NCBI GenBank assembly: GCA_900548635.1
Contig: URLP01000053.1
Span: 1 to 10,564 of the forward strand
Length of the DNA stretch: 10,564 bases
Origin: an uncultured Megasphaera sp.
Lineage (GTDB): Bacteria > Bacillota > Negativicutes > Veillonellales > Megasphaeraceae
Direction: 5' to 3'
Under the pieces are notes generated by a model. The model saw only the letters and a list, made by a program, of their open reading frames with translations. It searched no databases and was not told the origin of the DNA. Positions 1 through 6,591 of the stretch are shown here, piece after piece. Within the stretch, counting starts at the first letter, position 1, and every line of letters starts with the position of its first letter. The translations under genes and the position numbers were made by a program.

Positions 1-18
1 ACAGCAGAGGCGGCGGCC

Positions 19-60
19 CCTACGGCGATGAACGATGAACGGCCTACGATGAACGACACG
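19..60. repeat. degenerate heptamer repeat after the SEDS gene
   Basis: On the plus strand CGATGAA occurs at 26-32, 33-39 and 47-53, in register with two diverged heptamers (CGGCCTA at 40-46 and CGACACG at 54-60). CCTACG also recurs at 19-24 and 43-48. The array is short and cut near the window edge; no gene was seen in bases 1-92. Confidence 0.5.
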
Positions 61-92
61 ATAAAAGCACGGGTGCATAACGGGAAAGCCGC

Positions 93-1397
93 TCAGCGAG
101 ATACCCCTTCCCGTATCGACCAGACAGGTTTCTGCCCCAAGGGTCCGGCCTGGCGGCGTTCGGCGTCACAGAAGTTGTCGTAAGCGATGCGCAGGAGGAG
201 CGTCGCTGAGATGATGTTCAGGATGAGCGACGAGCCGCCGTAGCTGATAAAGGGCAATGGTACGCCGACGACAGGGAAAAGATTGGTGACCATGCTCATA
301 TTGACCATGCCCTGACCGCAGAGGGAAAAGGTGATTCCCAGGGAGAGGAACATGCCGAAATAATCGCGGCACTGGCCGGCCGTACGGACGCCCAAAGAGA
401 GGAGGCAGCAAAAGAGGACGGGCACGATAATCGCCCCGATAAAGCCCCATTCCTGGGCAATGATCGCAAAAGCAAAGTCCGTATGCGCTTCAGGCAGGTA
501 ATTGAATTTACTGATGCCCGTGCCCAACCCCTGACCGAAGACGCCGCCGGAACCGATGGCGATCAGGCTCTGGACGCTCTGGTAGCCGCTGCTCTGGCTG
601 TAGGACCAGGGATCGATCCAGGTCACGATACGCGTCCACTGATAGGAATGCGTCAGGAGCGAGCAGAAGAGGCCCCCGAGCACTACGACGGCGATGCCGA
701 TGATGATGACGCGCCGCCGCGTCAGCTTGAAATGGAAAAGAGGCATGCCGCTGCAGAAAAACATCAGGGCGGCAGGCATAAAAATGACGATTCCCGTACC
801 GGCATCCGGCTGGGTAAAGACGAGGAGCGCCAGAATCGCCGGCGGCAGGAAAATAAGAAAGGCATAATACCGGAAAAGACGTTCAAAAAAGCGCTTCAGC
901 GGCGGGAAAACAGCCTCGGCCCGGGTCAGGCGCAGGAGATTGCGCAGGTGCAGGTTCATCAGCTCCCGATTGCCGTGCCGTTCCAGATAAAAAGCCAGGG
1001 ATGAGGCCATGCAGACGATAGCTGCGAGCTTGGCAAATTCCGACGGCTGGAAAGAAACGGCGCCGTAGCCGAGCCAGCGCTGGGCCCCGTTGACGGTGAT
1101 GCCCACGGCCTTGACGGCCAGCAGCAAAAGGGCGCTGATGACGGCAAAAAGGCCGCACCAACGGCGCAAAAACTGATAGCCTGCGTGCCAGACGAGGGCG
1201 CCGGCGGCGATACCCATGCCTAAAAAGCCGAGCTGCTTGCCCAGGTAGCCGAAAATCGAGCCCCCGTCGTCGAGGACGAAGGTCGAACTGAGGATATTTT
1301 CCAGACCGATGACGATGAGCAGGGCAAAAACAGCCAGCATGAAGAGCAGATTATTCCGCCGTCTCTTCGTCTCGGCATTCATCTTTTTTGACAACAT
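93..1397 (-). CDS. SEDS-family peptidoglycan glycosyltransferase (FtsW/RodA/SpoVE type)
   Basis: Polytopic membrane enzyme that polymerises lipid II into glycan strands with a partner class B penicillin-binding protein. It has 434 residues, with several hydrophobic segments throughout. Family blocks are clear: GAQRWLG (about 104-110), FQPSEFAKLA (116-125), QPDAGTG (196-202), GYQSVQSLIAIGSGG (271-285), LPEAHTDFAFA with the essential Asp near 307, and PLPFISYGGSS (380-390). The loop at about 138-178, rich in Arg and Lys, seems longer than usual. FtsW (division) and RodA (elongation) cannot be told apart here, and no penicillin-binding protein gene is adjacent, so no symbol is given. The ATG at 1395-1397 is chosen because AGGAAGTGA (1404-1412) is well placed; a TTG six bases upstream is too near it, and an ATG at 1380-1382 lacks a ribosome binding site. 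The start lies inside trmB. Confidence 0.93.
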   Translation of the reverse strand: MLSKKMNAETKRRRNNLLFMLAVFALLIVIGLENILSSTFVLDDGGSIFGYLGKQLGFLGMGIAAGALVWHAGYQFLRRWCGLFAVISALLLLAVKAVGITVNGAQRWLGYGAVSFQPSEFAKLAAIVCMASSLAFYLERHGNRELMNLHLRNLLRLTRAEAVFPPLKRFFERLFRYYAFLIFLPPAILALLVFTQPDAGTGIVIFMPAALMFFCSGMPLFHFKLTRRRVIIIGIAVVVLGGLFCSLLTHSYQWTRIVTWIDPWSYSQSSGYQSVQSLIAIGSGGVFGQGLGTGISKFNYLPEAHTDFAFAIIAQEWGFIGAIIVPVLFCCLLSLGVRTAGQCRDYFGMFLSLGITFSLCGQGMVNMSMVTNLFPVVGVPLPFISYGGSSLILNIISATLLLRIAYDNFCDAERRQAGPLGQKPVWSIREGVSR

Positions 1398-2055
1398 GAT
1401 CAATCACTTCCTGCGGACGCGTAGCGACACAATGGAAAATAGGCTGTCCCTTGGCGCTGAATTTGGCTTCGTATTCCGTCATCGCTTCGTTCAGGATGGG
1501 ACTATTGTGCAGGTCGTAGGTCACTTCCGAGAGCGGCCAGCCGCACGCCTTGAATTCTTCCAGGGTAAAATCGAACAGTCCGGCATTGTCGGATTTGAAA
1601 TAAATCTGGCCGCCTTCCTTGAGGAGACGGGCATAGCGGTCGAGGAAACCGCGGTACGTCAGGCGCCGTTTGGCATGGCGCTTCTTCGGCCAGGGATCGC
1701 AGAAATTGATGAAGAAGCGGTCCACTTCGCCGGGCGCGAAAATATCTTCCAGGCGGGCCACGTCGAAGCGCAGGAGCTGGACGTTGCCGACTTCGGCAGC
1801 GGCACACTTCTTGCCGGCATAGTAAAGGACGCCGACCTGGATCTCGATGCCGATGAAATTGACATCTTTATGGATCTGGGCCATCTGGGAAATGAAGTTC
1901 CCCTTCCCTGTCCCCAATTCGACCCAGAGCGGGGCGTCGGGGTCCTTGAAGAGCGTGCGCCATTTCCCCTTATAGCTTTCACAGCTTTCGAGATGGAGAA
2001 AATCACTGTACTCCTTAATCGCCTCGTCAATCCACGGTTTTCTTCGTAAACGCAT
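1351..2055 (-). CDS. trmB: tRNA (guanine-N7-)-methyltransferase
   Basis: SAM-dependent class I methyltransferase forming m7G46 in the variable loop of tRNA. The 234-residue protein carries the SAM-binding glycine motif ELGTGKGNF (46-54), the acidic end of strand 2 (GIEI, Glu71), the hallmark catalytic block DPWPKKRH (120-127), FKSDN (153-157) and the C-terminal TEYE (193-196) that is conserved in the family. An ATG 12 nt further upstream (2065-2067) is in frame, but GGGAGG (2060-2065) overlaps its codons and stands 4 nt before the ATG at 2053-2055, and no ribosome binding site precedes the upper one, so the lower start is chosen. The gene has its own consensus promoter and a structured leader. 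Its 3' end overlaps the next gene by 47 nt, indicating translational coupling. Confidence 0.95.
   Translation of the reverse strand: MRLRRKPWIDEAIKEYSDFLHLESCESYKGKWRTLFKDPDAPLWVELGTGKGNFISQMAQIHKDVNFIGIEIQVGVLYYAGKKCAAAEVGNVQLLRFDVARLEDIFAPGEVDRFFINFCDPWPKKRHAKRRLTYRGFLDRYARLLKEGGQIYFKSDNAGLFDFTLEEFKACGWPLSEVTYDLHNSPILNEAMTEYEAKFSAKGQPIFHCVATRPQEVIDHVVKKDECRDEETAE
1404..1412 (-). promoter_or_regulatory. Shine-Dalgarno of the SEDS gene, inside trmB
   Basis: AGGAAGTGA on the minus strand closely resembles the full anti-Shine-Dalgarno complement. Its AGGAAG core is 9 nt from the ATG at 1395-1397. It lies within the trmB coding sequence, supporting coupled translation. Confidence 0.65.
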
Positions 2056-2059
2056 ATTG

Positions 2060-2065
2060 CCTCCC
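2060..2065 (-). promoter_or_regulatory. Shine-Dalgarno of trmB (decides start)
   Basis: GGGAGG, 4 nt (CAAT) upstream of the ATG at 2053-2055. It overlaps the alternative upstream in-frame ATG (2065-2067), which has only a T-run before it, so it supports the lower start. Confidence 0.7.
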
Positions 2066-2082
2066 ATAAAAAACTACAAACT

Positions 2083-2112
2083 AAAAGGGCTGACCGCATG
2101 GCGCGACAGCCC
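2083..2112 (-). terminator. hairpin with T-run between epimerase and trmB (terminator or attenuator)
   Basis: In the minus-strand transcript GGGCTG (2107-2112) pairs with CAGCCC (2087-2092), with some further pairing inside the 14-nt interior, and is followed by TTTT (2083-2086) and a longer T-rich tract down to 2068. It lies about 57 nt after the epimerase stop, so it can terminate the his transcription unit. It also lies downstream of the trmB promoter, so trmB transcripts must pass through it. Confidence 0.6.
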
Positions 2113-2113
2113 A

Positions 2114-2132
2114 AAAGGGTTCTATCCCCTTT
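2114..2132 (-). promoter_or_regulatory. upstream leader hairpin, competes with the terminator-like hairpin
   Basis: In the minus-strand RNA AAAGGG (2127-2132) can pair with CCCTTT (2114-2119) around a 7-nt loop. The same AAAGGG can pair instead with the CCCTTT formed by the 3' arm and T-run of the next hairpin (2084-2089). The two structures are therefore mutually exclusive in part, as in attenuators. This is a sequence observation; regulation is inferred. Confidence 0.35.
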
Positions 2133-2143
2133 ATGCTTTTTTT

Positions 2144-2172
2144 ATTATAAAAAATGTCTTTCCTCGTGTCAA
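2144..2172 (-). promoter_or_regulatory. consensus sigma-A promoter for trmB
   Basis: On the minus strand TTGACA (2167-2172) and TATAAT (2144-2149) are both perfect and are separated by exactly 17 nt. The predicted transcription start is near 2137, in an A-rich run. The -35 box covers the stop codon of the broken epimerase gene. The target is trmB, about 80 nt downstream, and probably the overlapping SEDS gene. Confidence 0.82.
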
Positions 2173-3235
2173 TGGGTGTGGAGCCCCTCAACTCCTGTTA
2201 TCCCCAGGCCCGGCGCATCGGGGAGGAGGAGTTCGTCTTTTTCGTAGGTGATGCCGCCCCGGATGGGGTCGGCGGCCATCAGGTCGGCAGCGTCGAGGTC
2301 GTTCTTGATGATGATGCCCTTGCCGGCCGAGAGGGCTGCAGCTGCGGTGATGCCGACTTTACTTTCCAGCATGCAGCCCATCATGCAGCCTACGCCGGAC
2401 GCTTCTGCCATGGCGGCGATCTGGGCGGCCGGGGCGAGGCCGCCGGCCTTCATCAGCTTGATGTTGATCAAATCGCAGGCCCGCATAGAAAGGAGACGGA
2501 AGACATCGCGCGTGCTGAAGGCCGCTTCATCGGCCATGATGTCCGTCATGACGTTGTCCGTGACCTCTTTCAGACCGTCGAAGTCGGCAGCGGCTACAGG
2601 CTGTTCGACGAGTTCGATGTCAAGGCCTGCCTCTTCCATGCGGCGGATGAGGCGGATCGCTTCTTTCGGCTTCCAGCCCTGATTGGCGTCGAGGCGGATC
2701 GTGATATCCGGGCCTACGGCCTTGCGGATGGCCGCGACGCGCTTAAAGTCAAGGCGCGGCTCAATGCCCACTTTCAGTTTCAAATGGCTGTAACCGGCAG
2801 CGACAGCTTTCTGCGCGTCGGCGGCCATCGTCGCCGGTTCGTTGACGCTGATCGTCAGGTCCGAGGCGATGCGCTGCTTACGGCCGCCGAAGAAGCGGTA
2901 AAGGGGCATGCCGTAGCGCTGGCCGAAGAGGTCATGGACGGCGATGTCCAGGGCCGCCTTGGCCGACGTGTTGTGGACCATGCCCTTTTGGATGCGTTCC
3001 AATATTTCTTCGCGGTCGTCGATGTCCATGCCGATAATTTGCGGCCCCAGGGTATTCTTCACGGCAGCGGCCACGGACTCGTGGCTGTCGGCGCGTTGCC
3101 GTAGCCGACGTGTCCGTCATCCGTGCGGACGCAGACGATCAGATCTTCGGCCACATCGACGCGGCGCAGGGCCGTAATGAAAGGCGTCTTCAAAGGAATG
3201 GCGATCTTTCCGATTTCAATAGCTGTAATTTTCAT
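2169..3235 (-). pseudogene. L-Ala-D/L-Glu-type dipeptide epimerase, frameshifted
   Basis: Member of the muconate-lactonizing subgroup of the enolase superfamily; intact relatives (YkfB/YcjG) epimerise L-Ala-D-Glu from murein peptides. The first 51 codons (ATG at 3233-3235, preceded by AAAGGGAAGGG) encode the capping-domain start MKITAIEIGKIAIPLKTPF up to GYGNAPTA. That frame stops at 3059. The rest of the protein continues from about 3083 in the -1 frame beginning SHESVAAAVKNTLG. Counting from the GTG at 3072-3074, it shows the KLK catalytic pair (99-101), metal ligands Asp129 (LDANQGW), Glu157 (VEQP) and Asp182 (ADE), the second catalytic Lys206, and the DLD motif (259-261) that binds the dipeptide amino group in this family. 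The conserved VITG loop is missing at the joint. A GTG-started product would lack most of the capping domain. Spacing of 17 nt from the phosphatase gene indicates the same operon. Confidence 0.88.
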
Positions 3236-3252
3236 GTTTCCCTTCCCTTTCG

Positions 3253-4371
3253 TTACGGCAAAATCTTGAGGATATCTTCGACGGAGTCGATGATGTACGG
3301 AACGTGTTCTTTTTGGAACATCGCTTTGGCCGCGGCGCCGTCGATACCTGTCAGGGTGGCAATCATCGTGGCCCCCATGGCGCGGGCGCACCAGACGTCG
3401 GCCAGGGAGTCGCCGACGACGTAGTAGGTTCCCTTCTTGAAGTCGTCGGGACGATTGACGTAGTCGAGATAATGCTTCTTATTCTTGCCGAAAGCGCCGA
3501 GATAATAGGCAAAGGGATTGGGTTTGTCCAGGGACATGTGCAGCATGGCTTCCGCTTCTTCCACGTCGCTGTAAGTGGCTACATAATTTTCATCGAATTC
3601 GTCGAGCCAGCCGTAGGTCTGGAAGGGGATTTCCATTTCCATGCGCGAGCGGCCCGTGGCGATGGCAATCTTGTAGCCCCTTTTCTTCAGTTCCCGGAAC
3701 ATGAGGCGGATGCCGCTCACTGTACCGAGCGGTTCTTCGCGCGTCAAAAAGCCCGGCTTGCCCGGGGCATACGGCTTCTTGCCGTAGGTCTTTTCATAGA
3801 GTTCATCGCCGAAGTACCAGTCCTGGAAGGCTTCGAATTCCAGCTGCCACAAAGGCGATGCGAGGGGCGTCCACTGGCGCGAGCTCGGCCCCAGAGAGGA
3901 CTGGACGGCATTGGTCAGATACGTAAAGACTTCGTCCTTGCCGGCCCGGTCGGGGACGACGTTCTTCAGGCGGCGGCAGACTTCATCGGCCGTCGGCACG
4001 GCGTAGCCTCTGAGCAGCGAACCCAGGTACTGGACATCGTCGTTCGTCTTCAGGACAGCGTCGAGGCGGCCGTGGTCGGCCATGTATTGTTCCAGCATCA
4101 GCCAGAGCGTGACGACGATGTGGGCGTGGACCATGTCCCAGTTGCTGTTGACGCCGTGCTGCTTCAGCCAGAGGAGAATTTCATCATTTTTCCAGAAGCG
4201 GGCCCGCAGGGCAGCGATGGTCCCGTCGTCGAGGTCCGCCGTGAGCCGTTCCGGCTTGAGGTGCATATAGCGCGGGCTGTAGTACCATTCCCAGACGACC
4301 AGGGCGGAGACATCAAAATAGCGTTTTTCGCTGAGCAGGACGCCGTCGACGTCAAAAATCACTTTCTTCAT
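3253..4371 (-). CDS. HAD-superfamily phosphatase with large cap; candidate histidinol-phosphate phosphatase
   Basis: All four HAD motifs are intact: DVDGV with nucleophile Asp7 and acid/base Asp9; Thr239 in IATGRSR; Lys283 in DKPNPF; and GDSLAD (320-325) with Asp321 and Asp325. The core is therefore a competent magnesium-dependent phosphohydrolase. Between motifs I and II lie about 220 residues, far more than a usual C1 cap; the insert begins with an aromatic-rich stretch (WEWYYSPRYMH, 27-37). Total length is 372 residues against roughly 210-240 for common HAD-IA enzymes. There is no signal peptide. It starts 20 nt after hisIE with GAAGGAAAG as ribosome binding site, so it is very likely cotranscribed with the his genes. 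Histidinol-phosphatase is the only enzymatic step without a gene here, so that role is a reasonable inference, but it lacks the cysteine zinc cluster of HisB-N. A phosphoglycolate-phosphatase-like or housecleaning role is the alternative. Confidence 0.85.
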   Translation of the reverse strand: MKKVIFDVDGVLLSEKRYFDVSALVVWEWYYSPRYMHLKPERLTADLDDGTIAALRARFWKNDEILLWLKQHGVNSNWDMVHAHIVVTLWLMLEQYMADHGRLDAVLKTNDDVQYLGSLLRGYAVPTADEVCRRLKNVVPDRAGKDEVFTYLTNAVQSSLGPSSRQWTPLASPLWQLEFEAFQDWYFGDELYEKTYGKKPYAPGKPGFLTREEPLGTVSGIRLMFRELKKRGYKIAIATGRSRMEMEIPFQTYGWLDEFDENYVATYSDVEEAEAMLHMSLDKPNPFAYYLGAFGKNKKHYLDYVNRPDDFKKGTYYVVGDSLADVWCARAMGATMIATLTGIDGAAAKAMFQKEHVPYIIDSVEDILKILP

Positions 4372-4391
4372 GGCGACTTTCCTTCTTTATC

Positions 4392-5105
4392 TTAAAATGT
4401 TTTGTCCAAATGGCCGACAGTCTTCTTGTTGCCTTTGACATGAGACCGTTCTTCCAGGACCTTCATGACGTCGTTGACCGTGACGCCCGTATCTTCCCAG
4501 AGGACGGAAAGATGATAGAGGAGGTCCGCCGATTCCTTGCAGACTTCCAGGCGGAGATTTTCCGCTTCCGCCGACGTGTCCTTGACGACAGGGTCAGCGT
4601 TCTTGGCAGCGATGATGACTTCCGACGATTCTTCACCGATTTTCTTGCAGATCTTGTCGATGCCCGTCTGCAGGAGGTAGGCCGTGTAGGATTTTTCCGT
4701 CGGATGGATGCGCTTGTCGCTGATTTCTTCGCGCAGGTCCGAAAGCATGGAGAGATTGCCCGTATAGGTCTTTTCCCATTCCGTCATGGAACGGAAGAAG
4801 CACGATTTGTGGCCTGTGTGGCAGGCAGCGCCGATCTGGTCGACGACCAGGAGGATCGTGTCGGCATCGCAGTCGACGGCGATGGAGCGGACGTGCTGGA
4901 AATGGCCCGACGTTTCCCCTTTATGCCAGAGCTGCTGGCGGCTGCGGCTGTAATACCAGGCGTCGCCGCTTTCGACGGTCTTTGCGAGCGATTCCGCGTT
5001 CATATAGGCGACCATCAGGACCTTGCCGCTGCACGCTTCCTGGACGACAGCCGGCACGAGGCCCTTTTCATCGAATTTTATGTCTTTCATGGATACACTT
5101 TCCAT
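4392..5105 (-). CDS. hisI: bifunctional phosphoribosyl-AMP cyclohydrolase / phosphoribosyl-ATP pyrophosphatase
   Basis: Fusion of HisI and HisE (hisIE), catalysing steps 3 and 2 of the pathway. The HisI (PRA-cyclohydrolase) domain covers about residues 10-115, with WHKGETSGH (60-68), the metal-binding Asp triplet DCDAD (Asp78, 80, 82) and cysteines 79, 95 and 102 as zinc ligands. The HisE (PRA-pyrophosphohydrolase, MazG-like fold) domain covers about 138-222, with EESSE (158-162) and ESADLLYHL (191-199) as the nucleotide/magnesium motif. A segment of about 8 extra residues (DTSAEAEN region, 176-183) separates the HisE helices, and the C-terminus carries a short basic tail; total length 237 is slightly above average. 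The first ATG overlaps the hisF stop (TAATG). An in-frame ATG five codons later (5088-5090) with GGAAAG upstream is a plausible alternative. Confidence 0.95.
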   Translation of the reverse strand: MESVSMKDIKFDEKGLVPAVVQEACSGKVLMVAYMNAESLAKTVESGDAWYYSRSRQQLWHKGETSGHFQHVRSIAVDCDADTILLVVDQIGAACHTGHKSCFFRSMTEWEKTYTGNLSMLSDLREEISDKRIHPTEKSYTAYLLQTGIDKICKKIGEESSEVIIAAKNADPVVKDTSAEAENLRLEVCKESADLLYHLSVLWEDTGVTVNDVMKVLEERSHVKGNKKTVGHLDKTF

Positions 5106-5869
5106 TATACTTCTGCCCCTCTCATGGGAATTCCCTGTCCCTGTAAATACTGTTTCAAATCGGGGATGTCGATCTGGCCGAAATGGAAGACCGAAGCGGC
5201 CAGGGCGGCATCGACGCCGACATCGAAGACGTCTTTGAAATCCTGCATCGTGCCGGCACCGCCGGAAGCGATGATCGGTACGGGCAATTCCGTCGCCAGG
5301 CGGCGGTTCAGTTCCAAGTCGAAGCCGGCTTTTTCGCCGTCGGCGTCCATGGAGTTCATGCAGATTTCACCGGCTCCGAGGGCGACGCCCTGTTTGGCCC
5401 AGGCGATGGCGTCGATACCCGTATTCTTGCGGCCCCCTTCGACATAGACCTGCCAGCTGCCGTGGTTGTCGCGCTTGGCGTCGATGGAGAGGACGACGCA
5501 CTGGCTGCCGAAGCGCTGGGCCGCTTCGCGGATCAGTTCCGGCCGGCGCACGGCGGCGGAGTTGACGGACACCTTGTCGGCACCGGCACGCAGGACCTGG
5601 TGGAAGTCATCGATACTGCTGATGCCGCCGCCGATGGTAAAGGGTATGGTGATCGCTTCGGCTACGGCGCGGACAACGTCGATGAAGATATGGCGCTTTT
5701 CATGAGTCGCCGTAATATCGTAGAAGACGAGTTCGTCTGCGAGCTGGTCGGAATAGAATTTCCCTAATTTGACCGGATCGTCGACGTCCTGGATATGCTT
5801 GAACTGCTTGCCCTTGACGACGCGGCCGTCGCGCACGTCGAGGCACGGTACAATACGTTTTGCCAACAT
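5105..5869 (-). CDS. hisF: imidazole glycerol phosphate synthase, cyclase subunit
   Basis: A (beta/alpha)8-barrel cyclase that uses ammonia from HisH and PRFAR to make imidazole-glycerol phosphate and AICAR, linking the pathway to purine synthesis. It has 254 residues, typical for the family. The catalytic pair is Asp11 (PCLDVRDG) and Asp130 (LSIDAKR). Residues of the ammonia gate described for HisF also seem present: Arg5, Glu46, Lys99 and a Glu at 168. Phosphate-binding loops are TIGGGISS (79-86) and IASGGAG near residue 223. The loop after Lys19 reads GKQFKHIQDVDDPV rather than the more common version with Asn-Phe, a minor lineage variant. The ATG lies one base after the hisA stop, with GGGGG of the hisA end as ribosome binding site. 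The stop overlaps the hisIE start as TAATG. Confidence 0.97.
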   Translation of the reverse strand: MLAKRIVPCLDVRDGRVVKGKQFKHIQDVDDPVKLGKFYSDQLADELVFYDITATHEKRHIFIDVVRAVAEAITIPFTIGGGISSIDDFHQVLRAGADKVSVNSAAVRRPELIREAAQRFGSQCVVLSIDAKRDNHGSWQVYVEGGRKNTGIDAIAWAKQGVALGAGEICMNSMDADGEKAGFDLELNRRLATELPVPIIASGGAGTMQDFKDVFDVGVDAALAASVFHFGQIDIPDLKQYLQGQGIPMRGAEV

Positions 5870-5870
5870 G

Positions 5871-6587
5871 TTACATTCCCCCTAAAGCACGGATTTCGGC
5901 CATCGTGATTTTCCCCTCGTAGAGCGCTTTGCCCGTAATGGCGCCGTAGACGCCCATGGCCTGTAATTTTTTCAGATCGTCGATGCTGCTCATGCCGCCG
6001 GAGGCGATGAGGCGGATGAAAGGCAGCTGCTGGAGCTGGCTGAGCATTTCAAAATTCGGTCCCGTAAGCATGCCGTCGCGGCTGATGTCCGTATAAACAA
6101 GCGTGTTGATGCCGATATCGAGCATGGACTGGGCAAAGGGCAGGACTTTCTTGTCGCTGCCGTCGACCCAGCCACGGGTAGCGACGACGTCGCCTTTGGC
6201 ATCGATGGAGACGGCCAGGGACGAGCCGTATTTCTTGGCCATGGCCGTGATGAAGTCCGCATCTTCGACAGCCTTCGAGCCGATGATGACGCGGTTGACG
6301 CCGGCGTCGAGGTAGGTTTCGATGGCTTCTTCACTGCGGATGCCGCCGCCGACTTCTACGGGAATGTCGATAGCGTCACAAATAGCGGCGATGATCGAGG
6401 CATTGCTCAATTTCCCCGAAAAAGCGCCGTCCAAATCGACGACGTGCAGGAACATGGCCCCTTCGTCACACCATTTGACGGCAGCGTCGACGGGATTTTC
6501 GAAATACGTCGTGCTGTCGTCCTTGACGCCCTGGCGCAGGCGGACGGCGTGGCCGTTCTGGATATCGATAGCAGGAAATACGATCAT
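5871..6587 (-). CDS. hisA: ProFAR isomerase, phosphoribosylformimino-AICAR-phosphate isomerase
   Basis: A (beta/alpha)8-barrel enzyme performing the Amadori rearrangement of ProFAR to PRFAR. It has 238 residues, the usual size. The two catalytic aspartates lie at the ends of corresponding strands in the two half-barrels: Asp8 in PAIDIQNG and Asp167 in YTDISRDG. Phosphate-binding glycine segments are visible as EVGGGIRS (78-85) and IASGGMSS (194-201). The gene starts 4 nt after hisH; GGGTGAG at the hisH stop codon is the likely ribosome binding site. The hisF start follows the hisA stop after one base. There is no sign of the dual-substrate PriA context: the gene is in a full his operon, though trp-pathway activity cannot be excluded from sequence alone. 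Confidence 0.97.
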   Translation of the reverse strand: MIVFPAIDIQNGHAVRLRQGVKDDSTTYFENPVDAAVKWCDEGAMFLHVVDLDGAFSGKLSNASIIAAICDAIDIPVEVGGGIRSEEAIETYLDAGVNRVIIGSKAVEDADFITAMAKKYGSSLAVSIDAKGDVVATRGWVDGSDKKVLPFAQSMLDIGINTLVYTDISRDGMLTGPNFEMLSQLQQLPFIRLIASGGMSSIDDLKKLQAMGVYGAITGKALYEGKITMAEIRALGGM

Positions 6588-6591
6588 AGTC

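Noticed and set aside
81..113. Inverted repeat CGGGAA...TTCCCG around the SEDS gene stop codon as a terminator
   Set aside because: The stem is only 6 bp, the loop is about 21 nt, and no T-run follows on the minus strand, so it is too weak to call.
3040..3100. Programmed -1 frameshift that would restore the epimerase
   Set aside because: No slippery heptamer or strong downstream structure is seen, and conserved residues are missing at the joint, so a deletion explains it better.
3059..3391. Frame of 110 codons on the minus strand upstream of the epimerase remnant
   Set aside because: Its first half overlaps the end of the HAD gene in another frame and is not protein-like. Only the part from the ATG at 3233-3235 is real, and it is the N-terminus of the broken epimerase.
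4372..4391. Possible transcription stop between hisIE and the HAD gene
   Set aside because: The 20-nt gap holds only the ribosome binding site; there is no hairpin or T-run.
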